64,000 bases of DNA from Caldicellulosiruptor kronotskyensis 2002 (GCF_000166775.1 NC_014720.1:1668501-1732500), one strand, 5' to 3'; positions 9,057 to 17,381 are shown, counted from the first letter of the stretch. Made by a program: numbers and translations. The notes: generated by a model not told the origin, from the letters alone.

Positions 9057-10731
9057 ATACCTCATCCTTTTTTACTAAGCTTCTAAAGATTATCTTGACT
9101 TGGCCATCTTCAAATCGGGAATTCACATACTTCAAAAAGTTCTCATCGTCCTTATAAGGATAATCAACAAATTCTTGGAATGCTCTCCATCTTGTTTCTT
9201 TCCTTGCTTCTAAATGATGTAGCAAAACTTTGCAAACATAGAGTCTATCAATAAGCTCATAAATTTTCATAAGCTGGTAAGTATCTTCGGCTCTTAATCT
9301 TTGGGCAAGTGTAAAAAGTTCTTCTATTCTTTCTTTGGCAATTTGTAACCCTTTTAGATTGTACGCATAACCTGCCGAAATCCCACCAGCATAAACATCC
9401 ATTACTTTTTGCATAGCTTCTTCTAATTCTTCTGTGGTGTACAAAGGAGAAGTATTTGTAAAAAATCTGTGAACCTCATAGAGTGTTTGTTCTATTGAGG
9501 ATATATCTAAGGTTTCAAACTCTTTGTCTTTTATATACTTTAGCGCAGAATTTGCAGCTATTTCAGCCTCTGCGAAGCAGCCTGTGACATACTTGTGAGG
9601 ACATCCTCCAACAACATCCCCTGCTGCAAATAAGCCTCTCAAAGTTGTTTGTCTTTCTGTATCTACCCAATAACCACTTGCTGAATGACCACCAACGATG
9701 TATGGTTCTGAGCCTTCAATTTCGACATTCTCAACCGACGGCCCTTTGCCACTGTTGATCCACTTAAGTGTCTGTGATGGTGCCATGTGAAGATATGCTT
9801 TTATTAGCTTCTGTTCGTCCTCTTTTGAAATCCCTACTGTTTTTAAATAACACGGACCTCGGCCTGCTTTCATTTCCTCAACCGTTGAAAATACTCTGTT
9901 GTATGTGGTAGGTCTTCCATATCTTTTTTCATAGTACTCACCTTTTGAATTGATAAACTCAGCTTTTACCTCTTGAACTATTGTTCCTGTTGGCGCTAAA
10001 GTATCCTTACAGCGAAGAGCTATAAATCTAACTTCGTAACTTGTCATCTCGCAACCTGCTCTGATTCCCATTGCATATCCTGAACCTACATTAAAAGGTG
10101 GATACCACATCTTGTGTCTTGAAAATCCAGGGTTGTTAGGCCTGTAGAGCCCTGCAGCACCACCTGTTGCACAGATCACTGCTTTGGCGATGATAATGTA
10201 GAAAACATTGCTATTTATAGAGAATCCATATGCCCCTATTACTTTACTGTCTTTGACGATGTAATCAATGATATTTACATGATTTAGCACTTTGATATTA
10301 CTTTTACTCTCAACTGCTTTTGCTAAAATTGGTTTTATATTTTCGCCATTTATTTTTATGTTTCTTTTACCTCTTGCTAAATATTTTCCATTTGAATCTT
10401 TTAAGATGACAAGCCCCATATCTTCAATCTTCTTTGTAACCTCATTTAATCTTAAGGCCATAGTGTATACCAAATCTTCTCTTACGATATTTTCGTAATC
10501 CTCCTTGACATACTGCAAGTACGTCTCTGGAGTTTCTCCTTCTGTGATATAGGCATTCAGAGCATTGACACCTGCAGCAAGGCATCCGCTTCGCTTAATG
10601 TTTGCCTTTTCTGCAATTAAAACACTCACGTTTGGCGCTTTTTCAGCAATTGCTATGGCAGCAAAACACCCAGCTGTTCCACCACCAATTATGAGTATGT
10701 CAGTTTTTAGCATCTTCACTTCAAAGTTCAT
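9040..10731 (-). CDS. aprA: Adenylylsulfate reductase alpha subunit (FAD)
   Basis: AprA is the FAD subunit that reduces APS to sulfite. The N-terminal Rossmann motif DILIIGGGTAGCFAAIAIAE binds FAD. Other fumarate-reductase-fold marks are KRSGCLAAGVNALNAYI, ATGGAAGLYRPNNPG, RAGCEMTSYEVRFIALRCKD, PTGTIVQ and GLFAAGDVVGGCPHKYVTGCFAEAEIAA. PTGTIVQ and the RYGRPTTYNR region favour AprA over fumarate reductase or aspartate oxidase. Its 563 residues are shorter than dissimilatory AprA (over 600). It is flanked by metY and aprB. In this operon its role is most likely assimilatory (inference). Confidence 0.9.
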   Translation of the reverse strand: MNFEVKMLKTDILIIGGGTAGCFAAIAIAEKAPNVSVLIAEKANIKRSGCLAAGVNALNAYITEGETPETYLQYVKEDYENIVREDLVYTMALRLNEVTKKIEDMGLVILKDSNGKYLARGKRNIKINGENIKPILAKAVESKSNIKVLNHVNIIDYIVKDSKVIGAYGFSINSNVFYIIIAKAVICATGGAAGLYRPNNPGFSRHKMWYPPFNVGSGYAMGIRAGCEMTSYEVRFIALRCKDTLAPTGTIVQEVKAEFINSKGEYYEKRYGRPTTYNRVFSTVEEMKAGRGPCYLKTVGISKEDEQKLIKAYLHMAPSQTLKWINSGKGPSVENVEIEGSEPYIVGGHSASGYWVDTERQTTLRGLFAAGDVVGGCPHKYVTGCFAEAEIAANSALKYIKDKEFETLDISSIEQTLYEVHRFFTNTSPLYTTEELEEAMQKVMDVYAGGISAGYAYNLKGLQIAKERIEELFTLAQRLRAEDTYQLMKIYELIDRLYVCKVLLHHLEARKETRWRAFQEFVDYPYKDDENFLKYVNSRFEDGQVKIIFRSLVKKDEVYEHKD

Positions 10732-10773
10732 CTTACTTTATCACCCTTCTTTAGTTTTGGGAAACATGCCATT

Positions 10774-12003
10774 TTAAATCTTTTCAAGTGCCTGGTAAAA
10801 ATCTTCTATTATGTCTTCTACATCCTCAAGGCCAACACATATTCTTATCATATCTTCATAAACACCCATAGATTCTTTTTCTTCAACAGAAAAGCTTGCA
10901 TATATAGTTGAAGCTGGATGTACAACAAGTGTCCTTACATCTCCTATATTGGTTGAATTTATGACATATCGCAATGAATCTATCACTTTAAAGGCATTCT
11001 CCTTTGTTCCAACCCGTATTGTCAAAATTGCTCCATATTTGCCTCCAAACTGTTCTGTTGCAACTCTAAAGTAACTACTTTCCTCAAGCCCAGGGTAATT
11101 TACTGAAACAACCTTCTTATTTTCTTTTAGGGCTTTGGCAAGGCAAAGAGCATTCTCGCAAATCTTTTGCATACGAACACCGAGGGTTTCAAGCCCGATT
11201 GTATTTAAAAATGCATTAAAAGGCGATATACAGGCGCCAAAATCTTTAAGTAGGCTATTTCGAAGTCGTGCAATGTACGCAAATTCTCCATATTTTTTGT
11301 ATTCCCTTAGCAACGGGTACCTATCATAATCAATTTTCATGTTGCTACTTGCAACTACAATTCCGCCAATACAGCTGCCGCTTCCATTAATAAACTTTGA
11401 TGTTGAGTGAACAACTACATCAGCACCAAGTTTTATGGGTTTTACAAGATACGGTGTTGTGACAGTGCTATCAACAATAAGTGCAATGCCATGCTCATGT
11501 GCAAGCTCAGCTATTTGTTTGATATTTGGCACATCCAGTTTTGGATTTCCTATTGTTTCTACAAAAATTACTTTAGTTTTCTCTGTTATATGCTTTTCAA
11601 AGCTCTCAATGCTGCTATCTTCTGCAAATCTTGTCTTAATACCAAGGTTTTCAAATGATCTGAACAATGAATATGTGCCACCAAAAATCCCGCTTGCTGA
11701 TACAATTTCATCTCCACTTTTTACCAAATTCAATATTGCTAAGGCAACGGCTGCCATGCCAGATGATGTGGCAACAGTAGCAATGCCTTCTTCTAAAAAT
11801 GCTATTCTTCTTTCAAACGCTTCAACTGTGGGATTGTTAATCCTTGTATATATAAAGCCTGGCTTTTTGCCAGAAAAAACCTCTTCCAACTCACGTGCAG
11901 TTTCATATTGGAAAGAATTACATTGGTATATCGGAACGTTAGTTGCCCCCTTATTTTCTTTTTGACCAATACCTCCATGAATTAAAGAAGTATTAAACCT
12001 CAT
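10774..12003 (-). CDS. metY: O-acetylhomoserine sulfhydrylase (Cys/Met metabolism PLP enzyme)
   Basis: This 409-residue enzyme belongs to the Cys/Met gamma-family of PLP enzymes and probably makes homocysteine from O-acetylhomoserine and a sulfur donor. Family signs are the start RFNTSLIHGG, YTRINNPTVEAFERRIAFLEEG, GNPKLDVPNI and the PLP lysine in VVVHSTSKFINGSGSCIGG (around residue 203); the C-terminal PASTIYASF segment also fits MetY/MetZ. Its ATG overlaps the TusA-like stop by one base. Because the operon encodes a ThiS-like carrier, an E1 enzyme and a JAMM protease, the sulfur donor may be a protein thiocarboxylate instead of free sulfide (inference by analogy with Wolinella). Confidence 0.9.
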   Translation of the reverse strand: MRFNTSLIHGGIGQKENKGATNVPIYQCNSFQYETARELEEVFSGKKPGFIYTRINNPTVEAFERRIAFLEEGIATVATSSGMAAVALAILNLVKSGDEIVSASGIFGGTYSLFRSFENLGIKTRFAEDSSIESFEKHITEKTKVIFVETIGNPKLDVPNIKQIAELAHEHGIALIVDSTVTTPYLVKPIKLGADVVVHSTSKFINGSGSCIGGIVVASSNMKIDYDRYPLLREYKKYGEFAYIARLRNSLLKDFGACISPFNAFLNTIGLETLGVRMQKICENALCLAKALKENKKVVSVNYPGLEESSYFRVATEQFGGKYGAILTIRVGTKENAFKVIDSLRYVINSTNIGDVRTLVVHPASTIYASFSVEEKESMGVYEDMIRICVGLEDVEDIIEDFYQALEKI

Positions 12004-12248
12004 TACTGCCCACCCTTTTTTACAAATATTGTATATGTCCCATCATTGTTATTTATCACCTTCAAAATCTCATGTCCTTCTTCTTTTAAGCTTCTTGGGA
12101 CATTTTGAATGGGCTCACCCTCGTTCATTCTTATCTCTATGATTTGCCCTACCTCCATATCCTCCATTGTGGCTTTTGCTTTTACAAATGTCATAGGACA
12201 CACAAGATTAGTAATGTCCAGAAAAACATCAGCCTTGATATCACTCAT
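12003..12248 (-). CDS. TusA-family sulfur carrier protein
   Basis: This 81-residue TusA/SirA-type protein probably carries sulfur as a persulfide on a cysteine. The family signature, normally CPxPxxxxK, appears here as LVCPMTFVKAKATMEDM, retaining Cys-Pro and the lysine. The rest (GQIIEIRMNEGEPIQNVPRSLKEEGHEIL) follows the TusA alpha/beta fold. I start it at ATG 12248, which has AAAGGAG nearby; an upstream ATG at 12266 is less likely. It overlaps the end of the sulfite reductase gene and is followed by metY, so it may hand sulfide-level sulfur from the reductase to the ThiS-like carrier. That role is inferred. Confidence 0.88.
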   Translation of the reverse strand: MSDIKADVFLDITNLVCPMTFVKAKATMEDMEVGQIIEIRMNEGEPIQNVPRSLKEEGHEILKVINNNDGTYTIFVKKGGQ

Positions 12249-13131
12249 CAAAATCACTCCTTTCATTTTCTATTGCTTTTTCCAACTCTTTTTTAAATAT
12301 ATCCCATCCCACTCTCTCTAAGGTATTTCTGAATCTTTCGCCTTGCTTGCCATATTTTTTGTAAAATTCAAGTGTAGCTTGAATGACCTTGTGAACATCC
12401 TCTTTTGAAAATAGTATTGGCAAAATTTGTTTTCCAAGCGCTATGTTGTTTCCAAACATACCACCAAAATAGAGAAGATAGCCTGGCTTGCCTTTCCATG
12501 AATTTGTGGGGCACGACTTTACACACCTTCCGCAATAGGTACACTTGTCTCTATCTATTGTAATCTTCTTGTTTTTCTCATCTATTTGTATTGCTTTAGT
12601 CGGACATACAGCCTGGCAAAGTCCACAAAATGTGCAGCTGCTCTTTTCCCACTCAGGTTTTACTGCTCCTTTTATACCTAAATCATTTTCTTCAGCTTTA
12701 AGGCAATTATTACCACAACCTGTTATTCCGATTTTAAATTTGTGTGGAAGTTCCTGGGCATAATATCTCTTGTCACACTCGTTTGCAAGCTCTGTTGTGT
12801 CTATAATTCCGTTTGGGCAAATGCTACTGCCTTGGCAAGCAGTAATTGTCCTTACTCTTGGTCCGCATGCACCAGGCTCAATGCCCGCTTCTGATAACTC
12901 CTTTTTAACTGCCTCTATATCCTCCAGTCTGATAAATGGTATTTCTACTCCCTGTCGTGCAGTCAGGTGTACATATCCTCTACCATATTTGTTTGCAACC
13001 TCGTATATTTTTTTTAATTGTTCGGCACTTAGTCTTCCGCCAACTACTCTTAGCCTCATAGAAAAATAACCTTTTTGGACCTGTCGCATAAACCCCCCTT
13101 TTTTTAGCTCACTGTAATTTATTTCTTTCAC
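12241..13131 (-). CDS. Siroheme sulfite reductase with ferredoxin domain (AsrC/Fsr-like small form)
   Basis: This 296-residue enzyme probably reduces sulfite to sulfide. Residues 1-60 match the nitrite/sulfite reductase ferredoxin-like half-domain. The siroheme/4Fe-4S cysteines are in CQGSSIC (C-x5-C) and CGNNC (C-x3-C). Between about 165 and 225 sit two ordinary 4Fe-4S motifs, CTFCGLCQAVCP and CTYCGRCVKSCP. This is the small single-subunit layout, like AsrC or the C-terminal half of Fsr, rather than CysI. The GTG at 13131 has AGGGGGT eight bases upstream. A nitrite reductase role cannot be excluded from sequence alone, but the APS reductase and MetY neighbours point to sulfite. Confidence 0.9.
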   Translation of the reverse strand: MKEINYSELKKGGFMRQVQKGYFSMRLRVVGGRLSAEQLKKIYEVANKYGRGYVHLTARQGVEIPFIRLEDIEAVKKELSEAGIEPGACGPRVRTITACQGSSICPNGIIDTTELANECDKRYYAQELPHKFKIGITGCGNNCLKAEENDLGIKGAVKPEWEKSSCTFCGLCQAVCPTKAIQIDEKNKKITIDRDKCTYCGRCVKSCPTNSWKGKPGYLLYFGGMFGNNIALGKQILPILFSKEDVHKVIQATLEFYKKYGKQGERFRNTLERVGWDIFKKELEKAIENERSDFDE

Positions 13132-13153
13132 CTCAGATTACCCCCTAATCTTT

Positions 13154-13564
13154 TTAAATGATTTGGATTTCTTCCTCTTCTACATAACTTTCATATATCC
13201 TAAATGATTTCAGAACAGGATTTTTTTCGTCCATGAGTGATAATATGAGATAGCTCAAACTCTTATCAAAAGCAAGTCTTTTGTCCTCTTCAGATGGCCT
13301 TGCGGGTGTGGTTGGATGGCTATGAAAATTGCCAAGTAATACCCAGCCATTTTTTCTCATATCTTTTACAGCTGCAAACTGTTCAAGTGGATCCATTGAA
13401 AAATGTTCTGGACTTTGGTCTACATTGGTAAGCAAGTAAACTTTCTTGACAATTCTCTTTTCATCCTCAATAACTCCACCCAGAAGTCCACACGCCTCCA
13501 TAGGCAAGGAATTCAAACAATGATTTAACATCTCCTCATATAATGTTTTTGGCAATATTATCAA
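13154..13564 (-). CDS. JAMM/Mov34 metalloprotease (HcyD/Mec+-like)
   Basis: This zinc protease of about 136 residues carries the full JAMM signature: a glutamate in MEACGLLGG, then HSHP, then PSEEDKRLA giving the serine and aspartate (overall E, H-S-H-P-x6-S-x2-D). Such bacterial proteases trim the C-terminus of ThiS-like carriers to expose Gly-Gly, or release amino-acid product from them (Mec+ with CysO; HcyD with HcyS). The start is uncertain: GTG at 13597 lies upstream of an AGGAGG site, while TTG at 13564 lies 12 bases after it and gives a family-like N-terminus. It lies between the E1-like gene and sir. Confidence 0.88.
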   Translation of the reverse strand: MIILPKTLYEEMLNHCLNSLPMEACGLLGGVIEDEKRIVKKVYLLTNVDQSPEHFSMDPLEQFAAVKDMRKNGWVLLGNFHSHPTTPARPSEEDKRLAFDKSLSYLILSLMDEKNPVLKSFRIYESYVEEEEIQII

Positions 13565-13614
13565 TTCTAATTTATCCCTCCTGTTTTTGGTATTCACTTT
13601 TGGTACTCTTATCC

Positions 13615-14427
13615 TTAACCTTTTAAATCACACTGAGGCTGTTCATAGTCGATTAATTCTTTTATTGTTGGATTTTTACCACATACCTCACAGCTTTCTC
13701 TCTTGTTTATCTTTATTTTTCTAAATTCCATCTTCAAAGCGTTGTAAATTAAGATATATCCTGTTAGCAGGTCACCAATTCCAAGCAAATATTTAATTGC
13801 TTCTGTTGCCTGGATTGTCCCAATTATTCCACCCATCACACCTAAAACTCCTGCCTGTCTGCAAGTTGGAACTGCATCAGGTGGTGGTGGGTTTTGAAAG
13901 ATACATCTAAAGCACGGCCCTTTCTCTGGCACATAAGTCATGGTTTGCCCATCAAATCTTATGATACCTGCATGTGAAAATGGTTTTTTTAGTATTACAC
14001 AGGCATCGTTTATCAAAAATTTAGCTGGAAAGTTGTCTGTGCCGTCGATTATAAAATCATAATCTCTATCTTTGATGATGTCTATAATATTGCTTGAATT
14101 TACCATTTCACGATAAGTTACTACCTCCACATCAGGATTCATTTGGTTTATCTTTTCCTTTGCAGAAAACACCTTTGGCTTGCCTATATCAGGTGTAAAG
14201 TGTATTATTTGTCTTTGAAGATTGGAAAGCTCAACTGCGTCAAAATCGACAAGCCCGATTGTTCCAACACCGGCAGCTGCCAAAAACATTGCAGCAGGAC
14301 AGCCAAGTCCCCCAGTCCCAATGATCAAAACCTTAGATTCCAAAAGTTTTTGCTGTCCTTTTACACCAACCTCGTTCATGATGATATGTCTTGAGTATCT
14401 TTCAAGTTGGGTATCTGTTAACTTCAT
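13615..14427 (-). CDS. E1-like adenylyltransferase for a sulfur carrier protein (ThiF/MoeB/HcyF family)
   Basis: This 270-residue enzyme should adenylate the C-terminal glycine of the adjacent ThiS-like protein. Motifs in order: RYSRHIIMNEVGVKGQQKLL, the nucleotide-binding GTGGLGCPAAMFLAAAGVG, DFDAVELSNLQRQ with the catalytic arginine, IIDGTDNFPAKFLIND, and two zinc CxxC pairs, CFRC near residue 175 and CEVC near 248. A cysteine in PTCRQAGVLG aligns with the conserved catalytic cysteine region. There is no rhodanese domain. It overlaps the carrier gene by four bases, which makes a specific E1-carrier pair likely. ThiF or MoeB of the cofactor pathways are the alternatives. Confidence 0.9.
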   Translation of the reverse strand: MKLTDTQLERYSRHIIMNEVGVKGQQKLLESKVLIIGTGGLGCPAAMFLAAAGVGTIGLVDFDAVELSNLQRQIIHFTPDIGKPKVFSAKEKINQMNPDVEVVTYREMVNSSNIIDIIKDRDYDFIIDGTDNFPAKFLINDACVILKKPFSHAGIIRFDGQTMTYVPEKGPCFRCIFQNPPPPDAVPTCRQAGVLGVMGGIIGTIQATEAIKYLLGIGDLLTGYILIYNALKMEFRKIKINKRESCEVCGKNPTIKELIDYEQPQCDLKG

Positions 14428-14633
14428 AATTGTCCACCTCCCATGAAATATAAAAACTCAACCTCATCGCCATCTTTTACTGTAACCTTATCATATTCAC
14501 TTCTGGGGATAATTTGGCCGTTAATTTGCACTGTTACATATTCTTTCATTGAGACATCCAAAACATCTAACAATTCAAAGATTGTCATCTCTCTTTCAAT
14601 TTGTACTTCATTTCCATTTGCTTTGATTTTCAT
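14424..14633 (-). CDS. ThiS/MoaD-like sulfur carrier protein with masked Gly-Gly end
   Basis: This 69-residue beta-grasp protein starts MKIKANGNEVQI and has the ThiS pattern TIFELLDVLDVS, VTVQINGQIIPRSEYDKVTVKDGDEVEFLYFMGGG. The functional diglycine is not terminal: the protein ends GGGQL, so two residues must be removed before adenylation. That fits a JAMM protease encoded two genes downstream. In the established Wolinella HcyS and Mycobacterium CysO systems, a C-terminal thiocarboxylate on such a carrier is the sulfur donor. Here the product is more likely homocysteine because metY is in the same operon (inference). A thiamin or molybdopterin role is less likely because none of those genes is near. 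Confidence 0.88.
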   Translation of the reverse strand: MKIKANGNEVQIEREMTIFELLDVLDVSMKEYVTVQINGQIIPRSEYDKVTVKDGDEVEFLYFMGGGQL

Positions 14634-14659
14634 TCTTTTCTACCTCCCTCAGGAATTTT

Positions 14660-15454
14660 TCATGTATTTTTAAGGCCCCATCTAAGTCTTATTTGATTTT
14701 CTAAGGGACCAAAAATTGCCTTTTCTATCACAAGCCCAAATACAATTGTTACTATCATCACGCTAATGACTTGACTCATATCTGCAAGATCTCTTCCAAC
14801 CATGAGTACTTGTCCCAAACCTTTCGTAGCAAAAAGCATCTCACCTGCCATTAGTGCTCTGAATGCAAATGACCATCCTTGCTTCATGCCTGAGATAACG
14901 TATGGAAGGCTTGCGGGGATTATTACATTTAAGTAAAGTGTTATACCTTTTGCACCCATCGTCTTTGCTGCTTTTATATAAAGTGGATTGACATTTTTAA
15001 TGCCTGACTCTACTGCAAGTGTTATAGAAAATAGAGAACCAATTGCAGTTACAAATATAATGGCTTTTTCTGAAAGGCCATACCATAGTATGGCAAATGG
15101 TAGCCAGCAGACGCTTGGCAATGTTTGAAAACCAAGAATAAGTGGTCTTAAATTTCTATCTAAAAATCCGAACTTTACTATTGAAAGTCCAAGAATAATT
15201 CCCGCAAGAAGAGAAATCAAATAACCTATAACCATTCTTTTAGTTGTTGCCCAGATTGCTATGAACAAAACATTGTTATCCAGAAGTCTTATAAAAGTTT
15301 CTGCTACTGATACAGGAGATGGAAACACATAAGGTTTCCATATCTTAAAAAGCTCAACAAAAATTCTATAGACCAATTCCCAAGCTGCTATCAGAGCTAT
15401 ATAAAACAGTGTCCTTTTCAAAACTCCAATCGCTATCGTATTCTGCTTTTGCAA
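14660..15454 (-). CDS. ssuC: ABC transporter permease, sulfonate/nitrate/taurine type
   Basis: This membrane permease has about six hydrophobic segments. The EAA-type coupling loop reads AAKTMGAKGITLYLNVIIPASLPYVISGMKQGW around residues 170-205, typical of SsuC/TauC/NrtB. The start is uncertain: ATG at 15469 overlaps the ATPase gene by 104 bp, while TTG at 15454 has GAGGTGG close upstream and is chosen here. The partner ATPase and binding protein are just upstream. The substrate cannot be read from sequence; the sulfur operon suggests sulfate, sulfonate or a similar oxyanion. Confidence 0.88.
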   Translation of the reverse strand: MQKQNTIAIGVLKRTLFYIALIAAWELVYRIFVELFKIWKPYVFPSPVSVAETFIRLLDNNVLFIAIWATTKRMVIGYLISLLAGIILGLSIVKFGFLDRNLRPLILGFQTLPSVCWLPFAILWYGLSEKAIIFVTAIGSLFSITLAVESGIKNVNPLYIKAAKTMGAKGITLYLNVIIPASLPYVISGMKQGWSFAFRALMAGEMLFATKGLGQVLMVGRDLADMSQVISVMIVTIVFGLVIEKAIFGPLENQIRLRWGLKNT

Positions 15455-16205
15455 TCTTTTCCACCTCATCTTTTAACTCTTTCATAATAGCAGATATCAT
15501 ATAGACTATGTCAGGATTATCAAGAAGTCGCGGTCTTGCAAGTTTTATTTCAAAAACTTTTTTGATTTTTCCCGGGTTTGAAGACATAACCACCACTTTG
15601 TCTGCTAAAAGCACTGCTTCTTCTACGTTATGTGTGACAAATATAATTGTCTTTTTTGTTTCCCACCAAATTCGCTGAAGTTCAAGTAACAATATATTTT
15701 TAGTTTGGCTATCAAGCGCCGCAAAAGGCTCATCCATGAGCAAAACTTCAGAATCAAGTGTCAAAGCTCTTGCCAAGGCAACTCTTTGTTTCATTCCACC
15801 TGATAATTGGTGAACATAAACGTCTTTAAACTTAGTCAGGTGAACCATCTTTAAGTATTTAAGCGCCCTTTCATGTCTCTCTTTTTTGGGCACACCTCGT
15901 ATTTTCATACCAAATTCAACATTGTCAATTACTTTTAGCCATGGAAATAAAGCTGACTCTTGGAACATTACAACTCTGTCTGGCCCGGGTGACAAGACTT
16001 CTCTGCCGTTTAAAAAAACCTTCCCCTCAGTGGGTTTTTCAAGCCCAGCTATTATATTCAAAAGTGTAGATTTGCCACACCCAGAGGGACCAAGAATGCA
16101 TATAAATTCCCTTTTTTGTACTTCTAAATTTATTTTTTCCAAAACAGTTATTTCTTTGTTTTTTGATTGAAATCTCTTGCTTACATTTTCAATTACCAGT
16201 GCCAT
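15366..16205 (-). CDS. ssuB: ABC transporter ATP-binding protein, sulfonate/nitrate/taurine type
   Basis: This ATPase powers the importer. It has Walker A GPSGCGKSTLLN near residue 40, Q-loop MFQESALFPW, signature LSGGMKQRVALARAL, Walker B VLLMDEPFAALD and the H-loop VTHNVEEA. The last 35 or so residues overlap the permease gene in another frame and are poor in recognisable features; such a long overlap is unusual. It starts two bases after the binding-protein gene ends, so translation is likely coupled. The family is secure and the substrate is not. Confidence 0.93.
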   Translation of the reverse strand: MALVIENVSKRFQSKNKEITVLEKINLEVQKREFICILGPSGCGKSTLLNIIAGLEKPTEGKVFLNGREVLSPGPDRVVMFQESALFPWLKVIDNVEFGMKIRGVPKKERHERALKYLKMVHLTKFKDVYVHQLSGGMKQRVALARALTLDSEVLLMDEPFAALDSQTKNILLLELQRIWWETKKTIIFVTHNVEEAVLLADKVVVMSSNPGKIKKVFEIKLARPRLLDNPDIVYMISAIMKELKDEVEKIAKAEYDSDWSFEKDTVLYSSDSSLGIGL

Positions 16206-16207
16206 TT

Positions 16208-17236
16208 TTAGTACACCTCTTTGTTTTTGATTCTATCTAAAATTTCTGTGTTTACTAACTCTTCTATATTTGGCTTTTCTCTTAAGTATCCCAACTCAAA
16301 ATATGACTCAATGGCTTTTTCTAAGGATTCTCTTTGTATTTCGCTTGAAAGTTTGATATTTTTGAAGGAATCTTTTAGGATGTCTGCCGGCAGCGGCTTA
16401 GAAGTTATCTCAGAAATTTGGTTATTTATTATTTCATATGATTTTTCAGGATTTTTTTCAATAAAGTCTGTTACCTCAAGATGCGCTATGAGAAATTTTT
16501 CTACAATATCAGAATGATCTTTTAAAAACTTTGTGGTAGTAATAATTACTGTTGTAGGAATATCTATGTATTGCCTTATTTGGCTACTGTCAAGCACAAC
16601 ATTGCTATTTACTTCTTTTTTCAACCTTGTTCCCCAAGGCTCAGGAACCAACGCAGCATCTATCTGGTTTCTATCAAGCAAAGTTTTAATGTCTGGATTT
16701 TCAGCTTGAATAATCTCAACATCTCCACCTTTGGTAGTATCTTTTAGCCCAGCTTTGCTTAGCAAAAACCTTAATACAATATCTTGGGTATTCCCATATT
16801 GAGGAACTGCAATTTTCTTGCCTTTTAAGTCATCTAAATTCTTTATATTCAAATCCTGCCCTGAAATCAGCATCATTCCTCCGTTTGTAGCTCCTGCAAT
16901 AATCTTTATTTCTCCATTTGTCTTTGCAAATCCATTTATCGCTGGTATAGGTCCAATATAGCCTATGTCAACCTCATCTGCTAAAAACGCTTCTATCTCG
17001 GCCGGACCTGCATTGAAAACCTTATATTCAACTTTTACATCCTTGCCTATTCTCTTTTGGAAAATACCAAGCTCTTTCCCTACCAATGCTTGGGCATGAG
17101 TTATGTTCGGGAAAAATGCAATTCTTACCTTTAGATTTTTGTCTTTTTTTCTTGCATAGCATCCTGAAAGGAGAAATAACAAAGCAATTGGCAATATAAA
17201 GAAGGCAATTACTTTATAATATCTTTTTATTTCCAT
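16208..17236 (-). CDS. ssuA: ABC transporter substrate-binding lipoprotein (SsuA/TauA/NrtA family)
   Basis: This 342-residue protein has a lipoprotein signal: KRYYK, a hydrophobic run, then lipobox LLSGC near residue 26. The mature part begins VRIAFFPNITHAQALVGKELGIFQ and has DDLKGKKIAVPQYGNTQDIVLRFLL and LVPEPWGTRL, the NMT1/SsuA-like fold. It should capture an oxyanion or sulfonate outside the cell and deliver it to the permease. It is the first gene of the 13-gene sulfur operon, starting at ATG 17236 after GGGAGGT, with a consensus promoter about 150 bases upstream. Substrate assignment is by context only. Confidence 0.9.
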   Translation of the reverse strand: MEIKRYYKVIAFFILPIALLFLLSGCYARKKDKNLKVRIAFFPNITHAQALVGKELGIFQKRIGKDVKVEYKVFNAGPAEIEAFLADEVDIGYIGPIPAINGFAKTNGEIKIIAGATNGGMMLISGQDLNIKNLDDLKGKKIAVPQYGNTQDIVLRFLLSKAGLKDTTKGGDVEIIQAENPDIKTLLDRNQIDAALVPEPWGTRLKKEVNSNVVLDSSQIRQYIDIPTTVIITTTKFLKDHSDIVEKFLIAHLEVTDFIEKNPEKSYEIINNQISEITSKPLPADILKDSFKNIKLSSEIQRESLEKAIESYFELGYLREKPNIEELVNTEILDRIKNKEVY

Positions 17237-17295
17237 TTATGTACCTCCCTAATATTAACTATTAATATCGAAATACTATGAATTCGGGTTATTTT

Positions 17296-17332
17296 TTTAC
17301 CTCTGCTCAAAAAGCTAAAGAGCAGAGGTAAA
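17296..17332 (-). promoter_or_regulatory. 13-bp hairpin in the leader of the sulfur operon
   Basis: TTTACCTCTGCTC (17296-17308 as read on the plus strand) pairs perfectly with GAGCAGAGGTAAA (17320-17332), with an 11-base loop. It lies in the roughly 140-base untranslated leader between the sulfur operon promoter and the ssuA ATG. In the minus direction it is followed by A residues, not T, so it is not a plain terminator. It may stabilise the mRNA or be part of a control structure. It does not resemble a SAM (S-box) riboswitch or a T-box. Confidence 0.5.
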
Positions 17333-17381
17333 TTTTCAGCTTTAAACTTATAAATTTCTATCTGTATACTTGGTTATTAAA

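Noticed and set aside
11435-11965. 176-residue plus-strand frame opposite metY
   Set aside because: Antisense of a conserved PLP enzyme with no ribosome site or family features.
17237-17380. SAM riboswitch or T-box in the sulfur operon leader
   Set aside because: The leader lacks the S-box core and any T-box sequence; only a simple hairpin is seen.
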